Source: CAZICM01 sp964537685 (GTDB lineage Bacteria; Myxococcota_A; Polyangia; Polyangiales; Polyangiaceae). Taken from it: a DNA stretch of 64,000 nucleotides. Shown here piece by piece: positions 34,169-42,813 of the stretch (position 1 is the first letter of the stretch; each line of letters starts with the position of its first letter). The notes beneath the pieces are model-generated. The model had not been told where the DNA came from. It ran no database searches and saw only the letters and a list, made by a program, of their open reading frames with translations. The translations under genes were made by a program, and so were the position numbers. The DNA is taken from assembly GCA_964537685.1 (NCBI GenBank), contig CAZICM010000039.1, forward strand, positions 21,908 through 85,907, written 5' to 3'.

Positions 34169-35365
34169 TTACAGGTCATCCAAAAAGAAACGTATAATCT
34201 CATTGTGATCGGCCGAATATAAAACAGCTCCTGTGCACAAGGCACTCAACGTATAGTACTCTTTGGTGCGCTCAAGACGCATTCCGCGGAGGCTTCGCAT
34301 AGATGTGCCGCCCCTCGTAAACCAAATATCAAGCCCAGGATGCGTAGACAAATCGGCCACCGATGCCTGACCTAGAACCGGACCATTCATTGTAGCTTCG
34401 ACTTCGCCGCATCTAGGCGCTTGCCCAGGCAATTGCACGCATATCTGATCGGTTTTTCCCGGGATATATCCAGGAAGTGTAGCTCCAGCCAACCGAAGGT
34501 TATATGTGTTTCCCGAAGGGAGAGGCGTAGCGCACGCACCTTCCACGCGATAACGGCCCGATTTGCAGGGATTACAATGACCAGGCTGAGCGCAAGAGGT
34601 GCCTTCACTCCGTTCATCCTCACGAGAACAGCCTTTGCCACCACAACAAACGGAATCGGCTTTTACCCATAGAAAGAGAGTAATGGCCGAAATGAGCATG
34701 AACGCCAGCAGTACAGCCGCCCAAATAAGTGCCGCGCGGATCGGGTTATTTCCTTTTGCGGGAACACGCTGCTGATACCCCTGACTAGCAGCGTGGATTG
34801 GAGAATGAGCTGGCATTGGCGGGCTATATTTCGACCCATGATGGGCGGTGTTCTGTGTCCAAGCATCCCGCTCAGCCCGGAGCTCGTCTCGGATCTTCAG
34901 CACCTCTTTTACAACCGATTTAAATCGGGCTTCCTGCATCTGCCCCGATTCCATCAGGGGCAATCCATCCGGGGGAAGCGGTTTCCTATCTGAAAGCGGC
35001 CGAAACGCCTCCCACGCACAATACCGGGCCACCACCGGTATGATCCTCTGCTTGGTGTAGTGAGCGTTTCTCACGGCTTCTGAGATTGGCTTATCCCAAT
35101 GCTGAATATGTTCGGCACTGATAAGGACGAGAATAATCGCGGCATCCCGTATCTTTTCATCACGGATATGCTCGACCGAGTCCCCAGCACCAATTTCACC
35201 AGGATGCCAAACCTCTGTATCGTCATCGTGTTTTAGAACCGCAAGATGTTTCGCAAGATGAACCGAGCAATCTCTATCGTGAATATCGCCATAAATAACG
35301 ATACGGATTTTCCCATCACTGCGGCCAGGCAACATCGAATCCCCTTGTACGGAGGGCGCATACAC
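34169..35365 (-). CDS. TIR-domain transmembrane protein with Cys-rich exterior
   Basis: 398 residues. Residues about 19-135 follow the TIR fold: first strand KIRIVIYGDIHDRD, WHPGEIGAGDSVEHI, the box-2-like AAIILVLISAEH, a putative NADase Glu96 in ISEAVRNA, and the strand RIIPVVARY. A linker leads to one transmembrane helix (210-234), then a Cys-rich segment (CCGGKGC ... CNPCKSGRY) and a beta-rich C-terminal domain. TIR domains of bacterial defence cleave NAD+; a membrane-tethered receptor form is unusual. Start could also be ATG 35335. No integrase is nearby, but the gene lies between perfect direct repeats. Confidence 0.65.
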   Translation of the reverse strand: MYAPSVQGDSMLPGRSDGKIRIVIYGDIHDRDCSVHLAKHLAVLKHDDDTEVWHPGEIGAGDSVEHIRDEKIRDAAIILVLISAEHIQHWDKPISEAVRNAHYTKQRIIPVVARYCAWEAFRPLSDRKPLPPDGLPLMESGQMQEARFKSVVKEVLKIRDELRAERDAWTQNTAHHGSKYSPPMPAHSPIHAASQGYQQRVPAKGNNPIRAALIWAAVLLAFMLISAITLFLWVKADSVCCGGKGCSREDERSEGTSCAQPGHCNPCKSGRYRVEGACATPLPSGNTYNLRLAGATLPGYIPGKTDQICVQLPGQAPRCGEVEATMNGPVLGQASVADLSTHPGLDIWFTRGGTSMRSLRGMRLERTKEYYTLSALCTGAVLYSADHNEIIRFFLDDL

Positions 35366-35456
35366 ACCAATCTCCGCTCCATAGAAAGCCGGCCCAATTG
35401 CTTAGATTAATTCTATGGCAAAAGAAAGAAATTTTCGCGCTTCAGGATAAGACCTC

Positions 35457-35581
35457 GGCAGCATCGACCGGGCAATGGTCATCCCGTCCTTCGCGGACGC
35501 GGCATTTGAATTAGATCGGGGGCAATTAAGTGATGTTGTGGAAACCGACTTTGGTTTTCATGTGATATTCAGGACGGAATA
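35457..35581 (+). repeat. 125-bp direct repeat flanking the TIR gene, right copy (parvulin 3' fragment)
   Basis: Duplicate of the last 41 codons of the parvulin gene, without a start codon, ending in TAA and followed by A-rich sequence. It may be the original 3' end displaced by an insertion. Confidence 0.93.
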
Positions 35582-35615
35582 AAAAAATCCTAAAGTCTTT
35601 TATTGCAATTCAATT

Positions 35616-36467
35616 TTATTGAAGCGGACAAATAGGATAGGGGCCTCCCGCATTAAAAGAGGGCGTGGGAAGACACTCTTTCATCGAACCGTCTCCACAC
35701 ACTTTCTTTCCGGTATTGGGATCTTTCGCACAGCAAAACGGAGTGACCACTTCCCACGTTCCCACCGGTCCGCCGGCCGCAGCCTCCTTGCACATCAACA
35801 CCGGATGCGTGGAGCCCGGATTCGAGATGCACACGTTGGGCTCATAAACGCAAATCGGCAGCGGTCCTGGCAGGGCTCCCGCAGGCGCTTCAGGATTCGC
35901 ATTAAAACAAGAACACGTCGCGCTATTTACCCCGGTGGGCACGATCCCCGGACACGTTTTTGCGTCTGGAGGCAGCTTGCACCCCAACGGACAATTAGGC
36001 GATGTTGCGCCACAAACGGGTGCTTTTTGAGACTGCTTCCAAACCGTCTTGCCTGCCACCGGATCGTGAACGCAATTTAAGTCGATAACGCAACATTGCT
36101 GACCGATGGTTTCTTGGGCAAAAGGACATGATTCCGTGGCCCCGGGCGTTTCCGCCGACACGACATAACCCGAGCAATCGTTGTCAGCCGCGCCTTTGGG
36201 ATCGTAGAAGTCTTTGCATAGAACCTTCTGAATGCCCTCGGCAAGCCCACCGCCTTGGCCTCCCGCACCGCCCGTTTCACCCTTTCCTCCCGCGCCTCCT
36301 ACATTATCTTTCCCGCCGCCCGACGACGAAGTCCCGCCCGAGGATGAGGACGACGACCCCGATAAACCCGAGTCGGTCTCATACCCAGGAAGCGCGCAGC
36401 TTGCCCCAATAGCGCCTCCCAAAATCACAACAAATAGTGCCCGTTTCGCATTCGATGAAATATGCAT
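35616..36467 (-). CDS. Cys-rich lipoprotein of unknown function
   Basis: 283 residues from ATG 36467, with GGAGG 7 nt upstream (frame open to 36521). Signal peptide with Cys at GASCALPG, a Ser/Gly-rich stalk, a Gly/Ala/Lys repeat (GGAGGKGETGGAGGQGGG), then about 200 residues with some 20 Cys, probably disulfide-bonded. No enzymatic motif. Typical of myxobacterial surface lipoproteins. Confidence 0.68.
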   Translation of the reverse strand: MHISSNAKRALFVVILGGAIGASCALPGYETDSGLSGSSSSSSGGTSSSGGGKDNVGGAGGKGETGGAGGQGGGLAEGIQKVLCKDFYDPKGAADNDCSGYVVSAETPGATESCPFAQETIGQQCCVIDLNCVHDPVAGKTVWKQSQKAPVCGATSPNCPLGCKLPPDAKTCPGIVPTGVNSATCSCFNANPEAPAGALPGPLPICVYEPNVCISNPGSTHPVLMCKEAAAGGPVGTWEVVTPFCCAKDPNTGKKVCGDGSMKECLPTPSFNAGGPYPICPLQ

Positions 36468-36526
36468 CGCAAACCTCCGTAAGTAAGCCAATTCAAATGT
36501 ATAGAAAAAAATCCTGAACACAATGT

Positions 36527-37159
36527 TTATTTCTGCGCGCTTGAACCCAAATACCCCTCAAGCCGCTCCTTTTCCCGCTTCGCCGCCGAGCTAATCGCTT
36601 TCAATCCGATCAAACATGAAGGCGGCACATGACGGACCAGCACCACGCCGTTTGAACTCTGAAATACCGAATATCCATTGGCCCTTAAACGCTGCGGACA
36701 AATAGATAGCATTACATCCACATTTGATCGTTTTCCCACCCGGCTATCGAGCGCTTCCGCCAAATGCACATGCGTGCGTTCGCCCGCCAAAATACCCTCA
36801 CGCGCAATGCTCGGAACGGCCGCGATATGCGTACCATGCCATACCGGCCCCTCCCCCGAATACACCAACCACGAAGCTTCCAGCGCCTCCAGCGTCACGG
36901 GCATATTGTTTCGCGAGTGCCCCTGACAAGCCCGAATGCAATCGCCCGAGCGCTCCAGCCTCGATTTATTGTTTTCGCGGATAGCGAGTTCCAGTTCGGC
37001 CTCGGAAATCGAAAGCACCGAAAGCACATCGGATACCCGCGCAAAGCCCGCGGCATCCATCGAAAGCCCGGCCTCGCCGGCTCCATGGCGCAGAAGCCAC
37101 GATAGTTTCTTGCTTTGTTTTTGGATGTTCTGCGAAGTTGTATCGCCGCCCAAGCCCAT
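36527..37159 (-). CDS. kptA: RNA 2'-phosphotransferase (KptA/Tpt1)
   Basis: 210 residues. KLSWLLRHGAGEAGLSMD, the RACQGHS motif, WHGTH, REGILAGERTHVHLAEA, VDVMLSI and the FQSSNGVVLVRHVP end are all conserved Tpt1 elements. Arg and His in RACQGHS and WHGT bind NAD+. The enzyme moves a 2'-phosphate from RNA to NAD+. Bacterial hosts often lack tRNA introns, and the substrate is thought to be RNA repaired or damaged at 2' positions. No RNA ligase partner is adjacent. Confidence 0.93.
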   Translation of the reverse strand: MGLGGDTTSQNIQKQSKKLSWLLRHGAGEAGLSMDAAGFARVSDVLSVLSISEAELELAIRENNKSRLERSGDCIRACQGHSRNNMPVTLEALEASWLVYSGEGPVWHGTHIAAVPSIAREGILAGERTHVHLAEALDSRVGKRSNVDVMLSICPQRLRANGYSVFQSSNGVVLVRHVPPSCLIGLKAISSAAKREKERLEGYLGSSAQK

Positions 37160-37348
37160 GTTCGCACCCCGCCGGACATGATATGCGTGTTAAGCCGCTG
37201 TATCGGCTCATATAAAAGAGTGTCGCCGAAAAAGAACACGTTGGCAATCCCAATTTACAAGGGTGGGCGGGCGGCCTTCGTGAAAAACCGCCGTGCGTGA
37301 ACTTTATATGAATCGGAAAAGAGCTTTGGGGATAGCGATGACAGGAAA

Positions 37349-39769
37349 TTACCAGGTATAGTTTGGCGCGATATCCGCAATACCGTTGTGGCAAGACCCA
37401 CAGCTATTGGGCATTTGATTGTTTTGACCGCCGGACGTAAAGAGCACTTCGCTTTGCACCGGCATAATCGCATCAAACACATGCGAGGAAACATCGCCCC
37501 GGATGCGTTTGCCAGCAGGCTGGTTCTGCGCATCGACGCTTGCGTGCATAAAGCGGCTCTGGCTTGCCGCTGTTTTTGGCATATGACATGCCGCGCATTG
37601 ACCCACTCCTCCCGTAGCCGTTGCGGAGGCAATACCCATCACATTCGCAGGATCATAGCCGATGGTCATATCCGACATACTCATCATATGCTCGGACACA
37701 GCCAAGCCCTCTGCCTCCTTGGTCCAGGGCATATCGAGCCCAAAGTCGTACTTTGCATGGCAATTGAGGCAGAGTTCATTGTTGGCCGCGCTTGCCGCGA
37801 GGCTTGGACCATTATCCCGGTTGTGAACATTGTGGCAACTCGAGCAGGTCACGCTCATATAGGCATTTTTGTAATGAGATGACTTCAGATGATCGTGATA
37901 TTGCTGATGATGCTGCCGCGAATGCTTGGTATCGTCCGCGTAGGTGCCGGGCTTTTCGTCGTGGTAATTGGCCACGAAATCATTACGGCTCATGCCTGGC
38001 CAGGGGAATGAAAGCATATTCACACCCGCCGAGGGGAATTCCGTCTTGTCATTGTTAATCGTTCCATGCCCCTCGCCGCGGGAATGACAGAAACCACAGA
38101 TCATATCGTCCCGCTCGCCCGCAAGCAAGTTTGGCATGACAATATTCCTACCCGGCTCAGGACCGCCCGAGATATGCTCCGAGCCTGGACCATGACAATT
38201 CTCGCACCCAACCTCAATCTCATCCTTTGAACCGTCGCCGTCATAATCGAGAGGACCATTGACATCATTGACAGCGTCCGCGCGGAAATTTCCCTGGGGA
38301 TCGCGGGTTAATTTCGTCCCCGTGAAATGACATCCCGCGCAGTTATTGTCAAAAGACTTGTTTTGAGCCGGTTTTACCGCCGGGCCATTGGCTGCGGTAG
38401 GCGGCCCCCAATTCGCGGGATTGTACGGGTGGAAAGGCTCCACGCCTGCCTGCAGATCTTCGTCATATTGAAACGGAAGCACATAATAGCTCGAAGGATT
38501 GGCCGCCGTAGGCTCGTAGGCTCCGTTGGTCGCCGCCCGTGTCACCCAGCGCTCTTTATACACGCCATGCCCCCCAAAGGTAAATTCGGCGTAGTACTTC
38601 ATAGACACAACCCCAGTCGTGGGATTTTCAAACTGTACGAAATACTTTCCGTCATGCCCAAGGAGAAGATTATAGTTTGCAGGAAACTTTGGGAAGTTCG
38701 CCTGGGAGATACGTAGGCCATAGCCATCATTGGCGCCTGTATTGTCCCGAGTGTTCAGGGGTTCCACGGCGCTGTCTTTGAAGTAAACAAGCGCTTTGTC
38801 ATGGTTTGGGAGCTTGGACAAGTCTTGATTTGCGGTAGCCACGCCCGGCACACGGTAGACCAAGGCATGAAGCGTATGCTTGTATCCAGTCATGTTGGAG
38901 GACGCGGTCACGCCATTGTGGCAGCCCAAGCACAGCGACGAGCCAAGGAAGGTCGCATTGGGCGAAGGACGCTGTGAAATCGTGGAATCCTGGAGCACGT
39001 CCGCTCCTTCCAAGACCTCAATCGATACGCGCGACGCATCGCCGCCCGGCAACACTTCATTTTCGTCGGCCGCGGCAGGCGTCACATACACAAAGTAACG
39101 TCCTGCAGGAACATCTTTAATTGAATAGGCCCCCATGGCATCCGTGGTTGCTTTATAGGGGCTTGTTGCCGCTAAATCTTCCATGGGGGTATGACTTGGC
39201 GAATTTGCCACTTCAAAAGCATCGAGCAGCGTTACGCTTGCGTTTGCCACCGCCGCCGCCGGATCCGCCATTTTTGCCCGGCGCCGGATATTGCCCGACA
39301 CAGACCCCACGGGACTATCCGCACCCGGGGTCAAGCTCACATCCACCGCGGCCATCCCGGCTGCCGTGACGGAAACATTTGAAACGATTTGCGTTTTATA
39401 ACCAGGAGCACCAAAAGCCAATGAATACACGCCTATGGGCACATCCGCAAGCTGAAATGTGCCATCCGCGGCAGTCATCGCGGAGAAGCTTCCCGGTGTG
39501 GGTGTTATTTGGACACCCGCAATCGGCAGACCCGTCGCCGCGTCACTAACCTTGCCCCCAATCGCACCTACACTCGTCCCCGGGTTGCCTGGCATACCCG
39601 GATCACCTGGCATACCCGGATCACCCGGCAAACCGCTCTCCCCGTCTCTTCCCGCAGGCCCCGCTGGACCTTGTGGACCTGTAGAATCCCCACATCCCAC
39701 GCAGATGGCGATCAAGCTGATCCCCATCTGCCACCATAATCCCCCTCGAAGATGATAAACTGGTCGCAT
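37349..39769 (-). CDS. Eight-haem c-type cytochrome lipoprotein with collagen-like stalk
   Basis: 806 residues from ATG 39769 (GGAGG upstream). A signal segment ends in CVGC, then a collagen-like run of Gly-x-y triplets (GPQGPAGPAGRDG, GDPGMPGDPGMPG) encoded by direct DNA repeats near 39590-39640. Two carboxypeptidase-regulatory-like beta domains follow (GKVSDAATGLPIAGVQ; SVTLLDAFEV). The C-terminal part has eight CxxCH sites: CLGCH, CAGCH, CENCH, CGFCH, CSSCH, CLNCH, CAACH, CGSCH. Likely an outer-surface electron carrier of the NrfB/OmcA-like kind. The nitrate operon is 3 kb away. No partner porin is adjacent. Confidence 0.85.
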   Translation of the reverse strand: MRPVYHLRGGLWWQMGISLIAICVGCGDSTGPQGPAGPAGRDGESGLPGDPGMPGDPGMPGNPGTSVGAIGGKVSDAATGLPIAGVQITPTPGSFSAMTAADGTFQLADVPIGVYSLAFGAPGYKTQIVSNVSVTAAGMAAVDVSLTPGADSPVGSVSGNIRRRAKMADPAAAVANASVTLLDAFEVANSPSHTPMEDLAATSPYKATTDAMGAYSIKDVPAGRYFVYVTPAAADENEVLPGGDASRVSIEVLEGADVLQDSTISQRPSPNATFLGSSLCLGCHNGVTASSNMTGYKHTLHALVYRVPGVATANQDLSKLPNHDKALVYFKDSAVEPLNTRDNTGANDGYGLRISQANFPKFPANYNLLLGHDGKYFVQFENPTTGVVSMKYYAEFTFGGHGVYKERWVTRAATNGAYEPTAANPSSYYVLPFQYDEDLQAGVEPFHPYNPANWGPPTAANGPAVKPAQNKSFDNNCAGCHFTGTKLTRDPQGNFRADAVNDVNGPLDYDGDGSKDEIEVGCENCHGPGSEHISGGPEPGRNIVMPNLLAGERDDMICGFCHSRGEGHGTINNDKTEFPSAGVNMLSFPWPGMSRNDFVANYHDEKPGTYADDTKHSRQHHQQYHDHLKSSHYKNAYMSVTCSSCHNVHNRDNGPSLAASAANNELCLNCHAKYDFGLDMPWTKEAEGLAVSEHMMSMSDMTIGYDPANVMGIASATATGGVGQCAACHMPKTAASQSRFMHASVDAQNQPAGKRIRGDVSSHVFDAIMPVQSEVLFTSGGQNNQMPNSCGSCHNGIADIAPNYTW

Positions 39770-40086
39770 TTCACGACCTCCTTTCCACACCTGTCAAAGG
39801 GCAATTTACAAGCCAGAACGCCGCGCCTTGGTACGTCCTAACCCAGCCTAAATTCGAGTGTCCCTAGAGCTGAAGACCAGGTTGTCGGCAAACATTGCAG
39901 CGTAACCGCATTTCTTGCGTTATGCAAAAACAGGCACCCGCGTGAAAGCTTATGCTACCGTCGTCCACGAATTCGCCGAGGGTTGAAGCACCACCAACCC
40001 ACGGGCAGCCCGATCCTCTATCCGTTTACTTAAAACCGTGATACGCAGGGAAGGCTTATTTCTCCTTAAAGCGTTATGGCGATCGA
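39770..40086. other. Divergent intergenic region, no gene
   Basis: 317 bp between the cytochrome and the muramidase fusion. A Shine-Dalgarno for the cytochrome (CGACCTCCTTT on the plus strand) lies at its left end. An imperfect inverted repeat TTGCGTTATGCAA occurs near 39915-39927. No convincing promoter or RNA was seen. Confidence 0.4.
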
Positions 40087-42561
40087 ATGATGACCCGACC
40101 CGCATTGACCGCATGCTGCGCGCTTCTGTTCGCTTGCTCGCACCACGGCTCCTCTTCGCAAAGCACAGCCACCGCATCGGCTCAACACCCGAACACGGCA
40201 TCCCCTTCGGCTTCCAGTTCCGACGCCGCGAACACGTCCACTCTCCTGTCTTCAGCCCCTTCAGCCCCCCTCGATCCTCACACAGCCGAACGCATCGACG
40301 CGGCCGTACGCCAAGCCCTCCACCGGGGCGACACCCCCGGCGCCGTCCTGCTCATCGCCGCATCCGGCCGCACGCTTTTTCACAAAGCCTATGGATTTAG
40401 GGCAAAACGCCCGGAAGAGCGGCCAATGACACCCGATACCCTCTTCGATATGGCTTCGCTGACCAAAGCGATCGTTACATCCACATGTATTGTTTTATTG
40501 ATCGAACAAGGATTGATTCGCCTTCATGATCGAATTGCTTCACATCTCCCCGAATTGAGCTCCAATACCAAAGACGGAAGGGATGAAATCACCATTGAAC
40601 ATCTCTTGCTGCACACGAGCGGATTGATTTCCTCCAGCGCCCAGAGCGACTACACCCAAGGACTCTCGAAGGCCCTCGTAAAAATCCACGCGCAGCGCCT
40701 CCTGGCCAGCCCGGGCACACGCTATGAATACAGCGATTTGGGCTATATCATCCTGGGTGCGCTGGTCGAAAGAAAAACAGGTCAATCCCTTGATGTATTT
40801 GCCCAAAAGCATCTATTTGGCCCACTCGGAATGCGGGACACCTTATTTTTGCCGGGCGATCCTCGGCAAAAATGGCGGACAGCCCTCACCGAATCGGTCG
40901 ACGGCCATTTTGTGGCTGGACAAGTGCACGATCCCCGGGCCCGGCTTTTGGGCGGCATCGCAGGCAACGCCGGCCTGTTCTCGACGGCGGAAGACCTCTC
41001 CCGCTTTGCCTTCATGCTCATGAACGGCGGCAAATACCATCGTGTTGATCCTCAAAGCGGCACCGCCGGCGAGCGCATTATTTTATCACCGGACTCCATT
41101 CGCCTGCTCATGGAAGCCCGGGCATTACCGAATGAAGGCCATCCCCCGGCCACCAAACAAAGAACCCTGGGCTGGGAAGTGAGGCCACCTATAACAGATG
41201 GACGAAAAACACAAAGCAATTTAGGTCATACGGGTTTTACGGGCACATCGGTATGGATGTATCCCGAGGTGAAGGGTGCCGTCATTCTTCTCACGAACCG
41301 GCTTCATCCCGATGGAAAGGGCAATATAAGCAGGCTCCGGGGCGAAATTGCCTCCCTGGTCGCACCTGTCTTTTTGGCGATGGACCAGAAAAATGCCGCA
41401 CCCCCGCCTATATCGATCGCATTGCCAGAAAAATCAACTGTATTGAGCGGCCTGGATGTATTGAAACGGGACGGCTTTAGCGCCTTAAAACACAAACGAA
41501 TTGGACTCGTTGCCCATCCAGCCTCTATCAGCGCAGATGGGAAAAATATCATCGATTTGCTAAAAAACACAAAAGATATTCATCTTCAAAAACTCTTCAG
41601 CCCCGAACATGGCCTTACAGGCGATCAAGACAGCGCCGTTCACGATGCCAACGATCCCAAAACCGGCCTTCCCGTGGTGAGTCTTTATGGTCCCAGAACC
41701 CGACCGCGCAAAGAGGATCTAAACGATATTGATACTGTGCTGGTCGATTTGCAGGATGTGGGATGCCGATTTTATACCTATATGAGTACCCTCGGCTATT
41801 TGCTGGAAAGCGCTGCGCTCTATAAAAAACCCATTTATGTGATTGACCGGCCCAATCCGATCGGCGGTGTTGCCGTCGAGGGCCCGCTTCCCGAAAAAGA
41901 ATCGTTTACGGCTTATCATCCAATCCCCGTGCGGCATGGAATGACGCTCGGCGAATTGGCCAGGCTATTGAATGCCGAGCGTAAAATCGGGGCGGATTTA
42001 CATATTATCGAAATGGAAGGGTACAAACGCTCCATGCTTTTCTCTGGAACGCGCCTTCCCTGGCAAAAGCCATCGCCCAATATCAAAACCCCGCTTTCAG
42101 CCCTCTTATATCCGGGTATTGGCCTTCTCGAAACCACCAATATCAGCGTGGGCCGGGGAACCGATCGCCCCTTTCAGAAGCTCGGTGCGCCTTTTATCGA
42201 CGGCCGCGCCTTGACCAAGCAATTAGAAGCCTTTTCTCTGCGGGGCGTGACGATCCATCCTATCGAATTTAGACCCGAATCCAGCACATACGCCGGACAG
42301 CAGTGCGGAGGCATTGAAATCGAAGTCGCCGATCCCAATCAGCTTTCGCCGGTGCGCATTGGATTGTCCATCGCTCATGCCCTGAGAAAACTGTATGCCT
42401 CCGAATGGAAGGTTTTATCCATGCAGACCTTGCTCGCCAATACCAATGTATTGCAATCCATTCAAAAAGGCGAACATCCCGATCAAATCATCGCGGCGTA
42501 TCAATCCGATGTGGATGCCTTTATGGCTGTGCGCAAAAAATATTTGATTTATACAGATTAG
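40087..42561 (+). CDS. namZ: Serine hydrolase fused to NamZ-type exo-muramidase
   Basis: 824 residues: lipobox FAC, Ser-rich linker, then a class C beta-lactamase-like domain (about 70-440) with SxxK in MASLTKAIV, the YSD motif in YEYSDLGY and a late HTGFTGTS. Residues about 460-824 are DUF1343 (NamZ): IGLVAHPAS, FSPEHGLTGDQD, VVSLYGPRTRP, DLQDVGCRFYTY, DRPNPIGG and VRHGMTLGELA. NamZ releases terminal MurNAc from peptidoglycan fragments. The fusion would couple a peptide- or ester-cleaving hydrolase with sugar removal in wall recycling. Two ATGs in tandem start it (40087, 40090). Confidence 0.88.
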   Translation: MMTRPALTACCALLFACSHHGSSSQSTATASAQHPNTASPSASSSDAANTSTLLSSAPSAPLDPHTAERIDAAVRQALHRGDTPGAVLLIAASGRTLFHKAYGFRAKRPEERPMTPDTLFDMASLTKAIVTSTCIVLLIEQGLIRLHDRIASHLPELSSNTKDGRDEITIEHLLLHTSGLISSSAQSDYTQGLSKALVKIHAQRLLASPGTRYEYSDLGYIILGALVERKTGQSLDVFAQKHLFGPLGMRDTLFLPGDPRQKWRTALTESVDGHFVAGQVHDPRARLLGGIAGNAGLFSTAEDLSRFAFMLMNGGKYHRVDPQSGTAGERIILSPDSIRLLMEARALPNEGHPPATKQRTLGWEVRPPITDGRKTQSNLGHTGFTGTSVWMYPEVKGAVILLTNRLHPDGKGNISRLRGEIASLVAPVFLAMDQKNAAPPPISIALPEKSTVLSGLDVLKRDGFSALKHKRIGLVAHPASISADGKNIIDLLKNTKDIHLQKLFSPEHGLTGDQDSAVHDANDPKTGLPVVSLYGPRTRPRKEDLNDIDTVLVDLQDVGCRFYTYMSTLGYLLESAALYKKPIYVIDRPNPIGGVAVEGPLPEKESFTAYHPIPVRHGMTLGELARLLNAERKIGADLHIIEMEGYKRSMLFSGTRLPWQKPSPNIKTPLSALLYPGIGLLETTNISVGRGTDRPFQKLGAPFIDGRALTKQLEAFSLRGVTIHPIEFRPESSTYAGQQCGGIEIEVADPNQLSPVRIGLSIAHALRKLYASEWKVLSMQTLLANTNVLQSIQKGEHPDQIIAAYQSDVDAFMAVRKKYLIYTD

Positions 42562-42785
42562 GGTTTGGAAGGTTCGTCGTTTACGGCGCGCTCGCAGCGC
42601 AAAGCCCAGGCATTGGAGCCCGTATCAATGACGCAGCCCGTGCAATGTTCGCAGGCCGCGCATTCTTCAAGCGATAAAACCGCATTCCGGGGCGGACAAT
42701 AGATTTTTTTTAGGGCCGGCAATTTCCCCTCGGCATCCAATTGCTGAAGCTCGATTTTTAGATATCCCCGCATGCCGGCTTTCAT
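42558..42785 (-). CDS. Small Cys-rich protein at the end of the nar/act operon
   Basis: 75 residues with the pattern C-x11-C-x2-C-x2-C-x2-C-x12-C, suggesting metal or Fe-S binding. It is 28 bp after the NarK2-like gene and overlaps the convergent muramidase gene by 4 bp. The N-terminus GYLKIELQQLDAEGKLPALKK lacks a signal peptide, so it is cytoplasmic. No family recognised. A coding role is likely from operon position, but not certain. Confidence 0.5.
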   Translation of the reverse strand: MKAGMRGYLKIELQQLDAEGKLPALKKIYCPPRNAVLSLEECAACEHCTGCVIDTGSNAWALRCERAVNDEPSKP

Positions 42786-42813
42786 TCATTCAATCATGGG
42801 CCATCGGTTGAAA

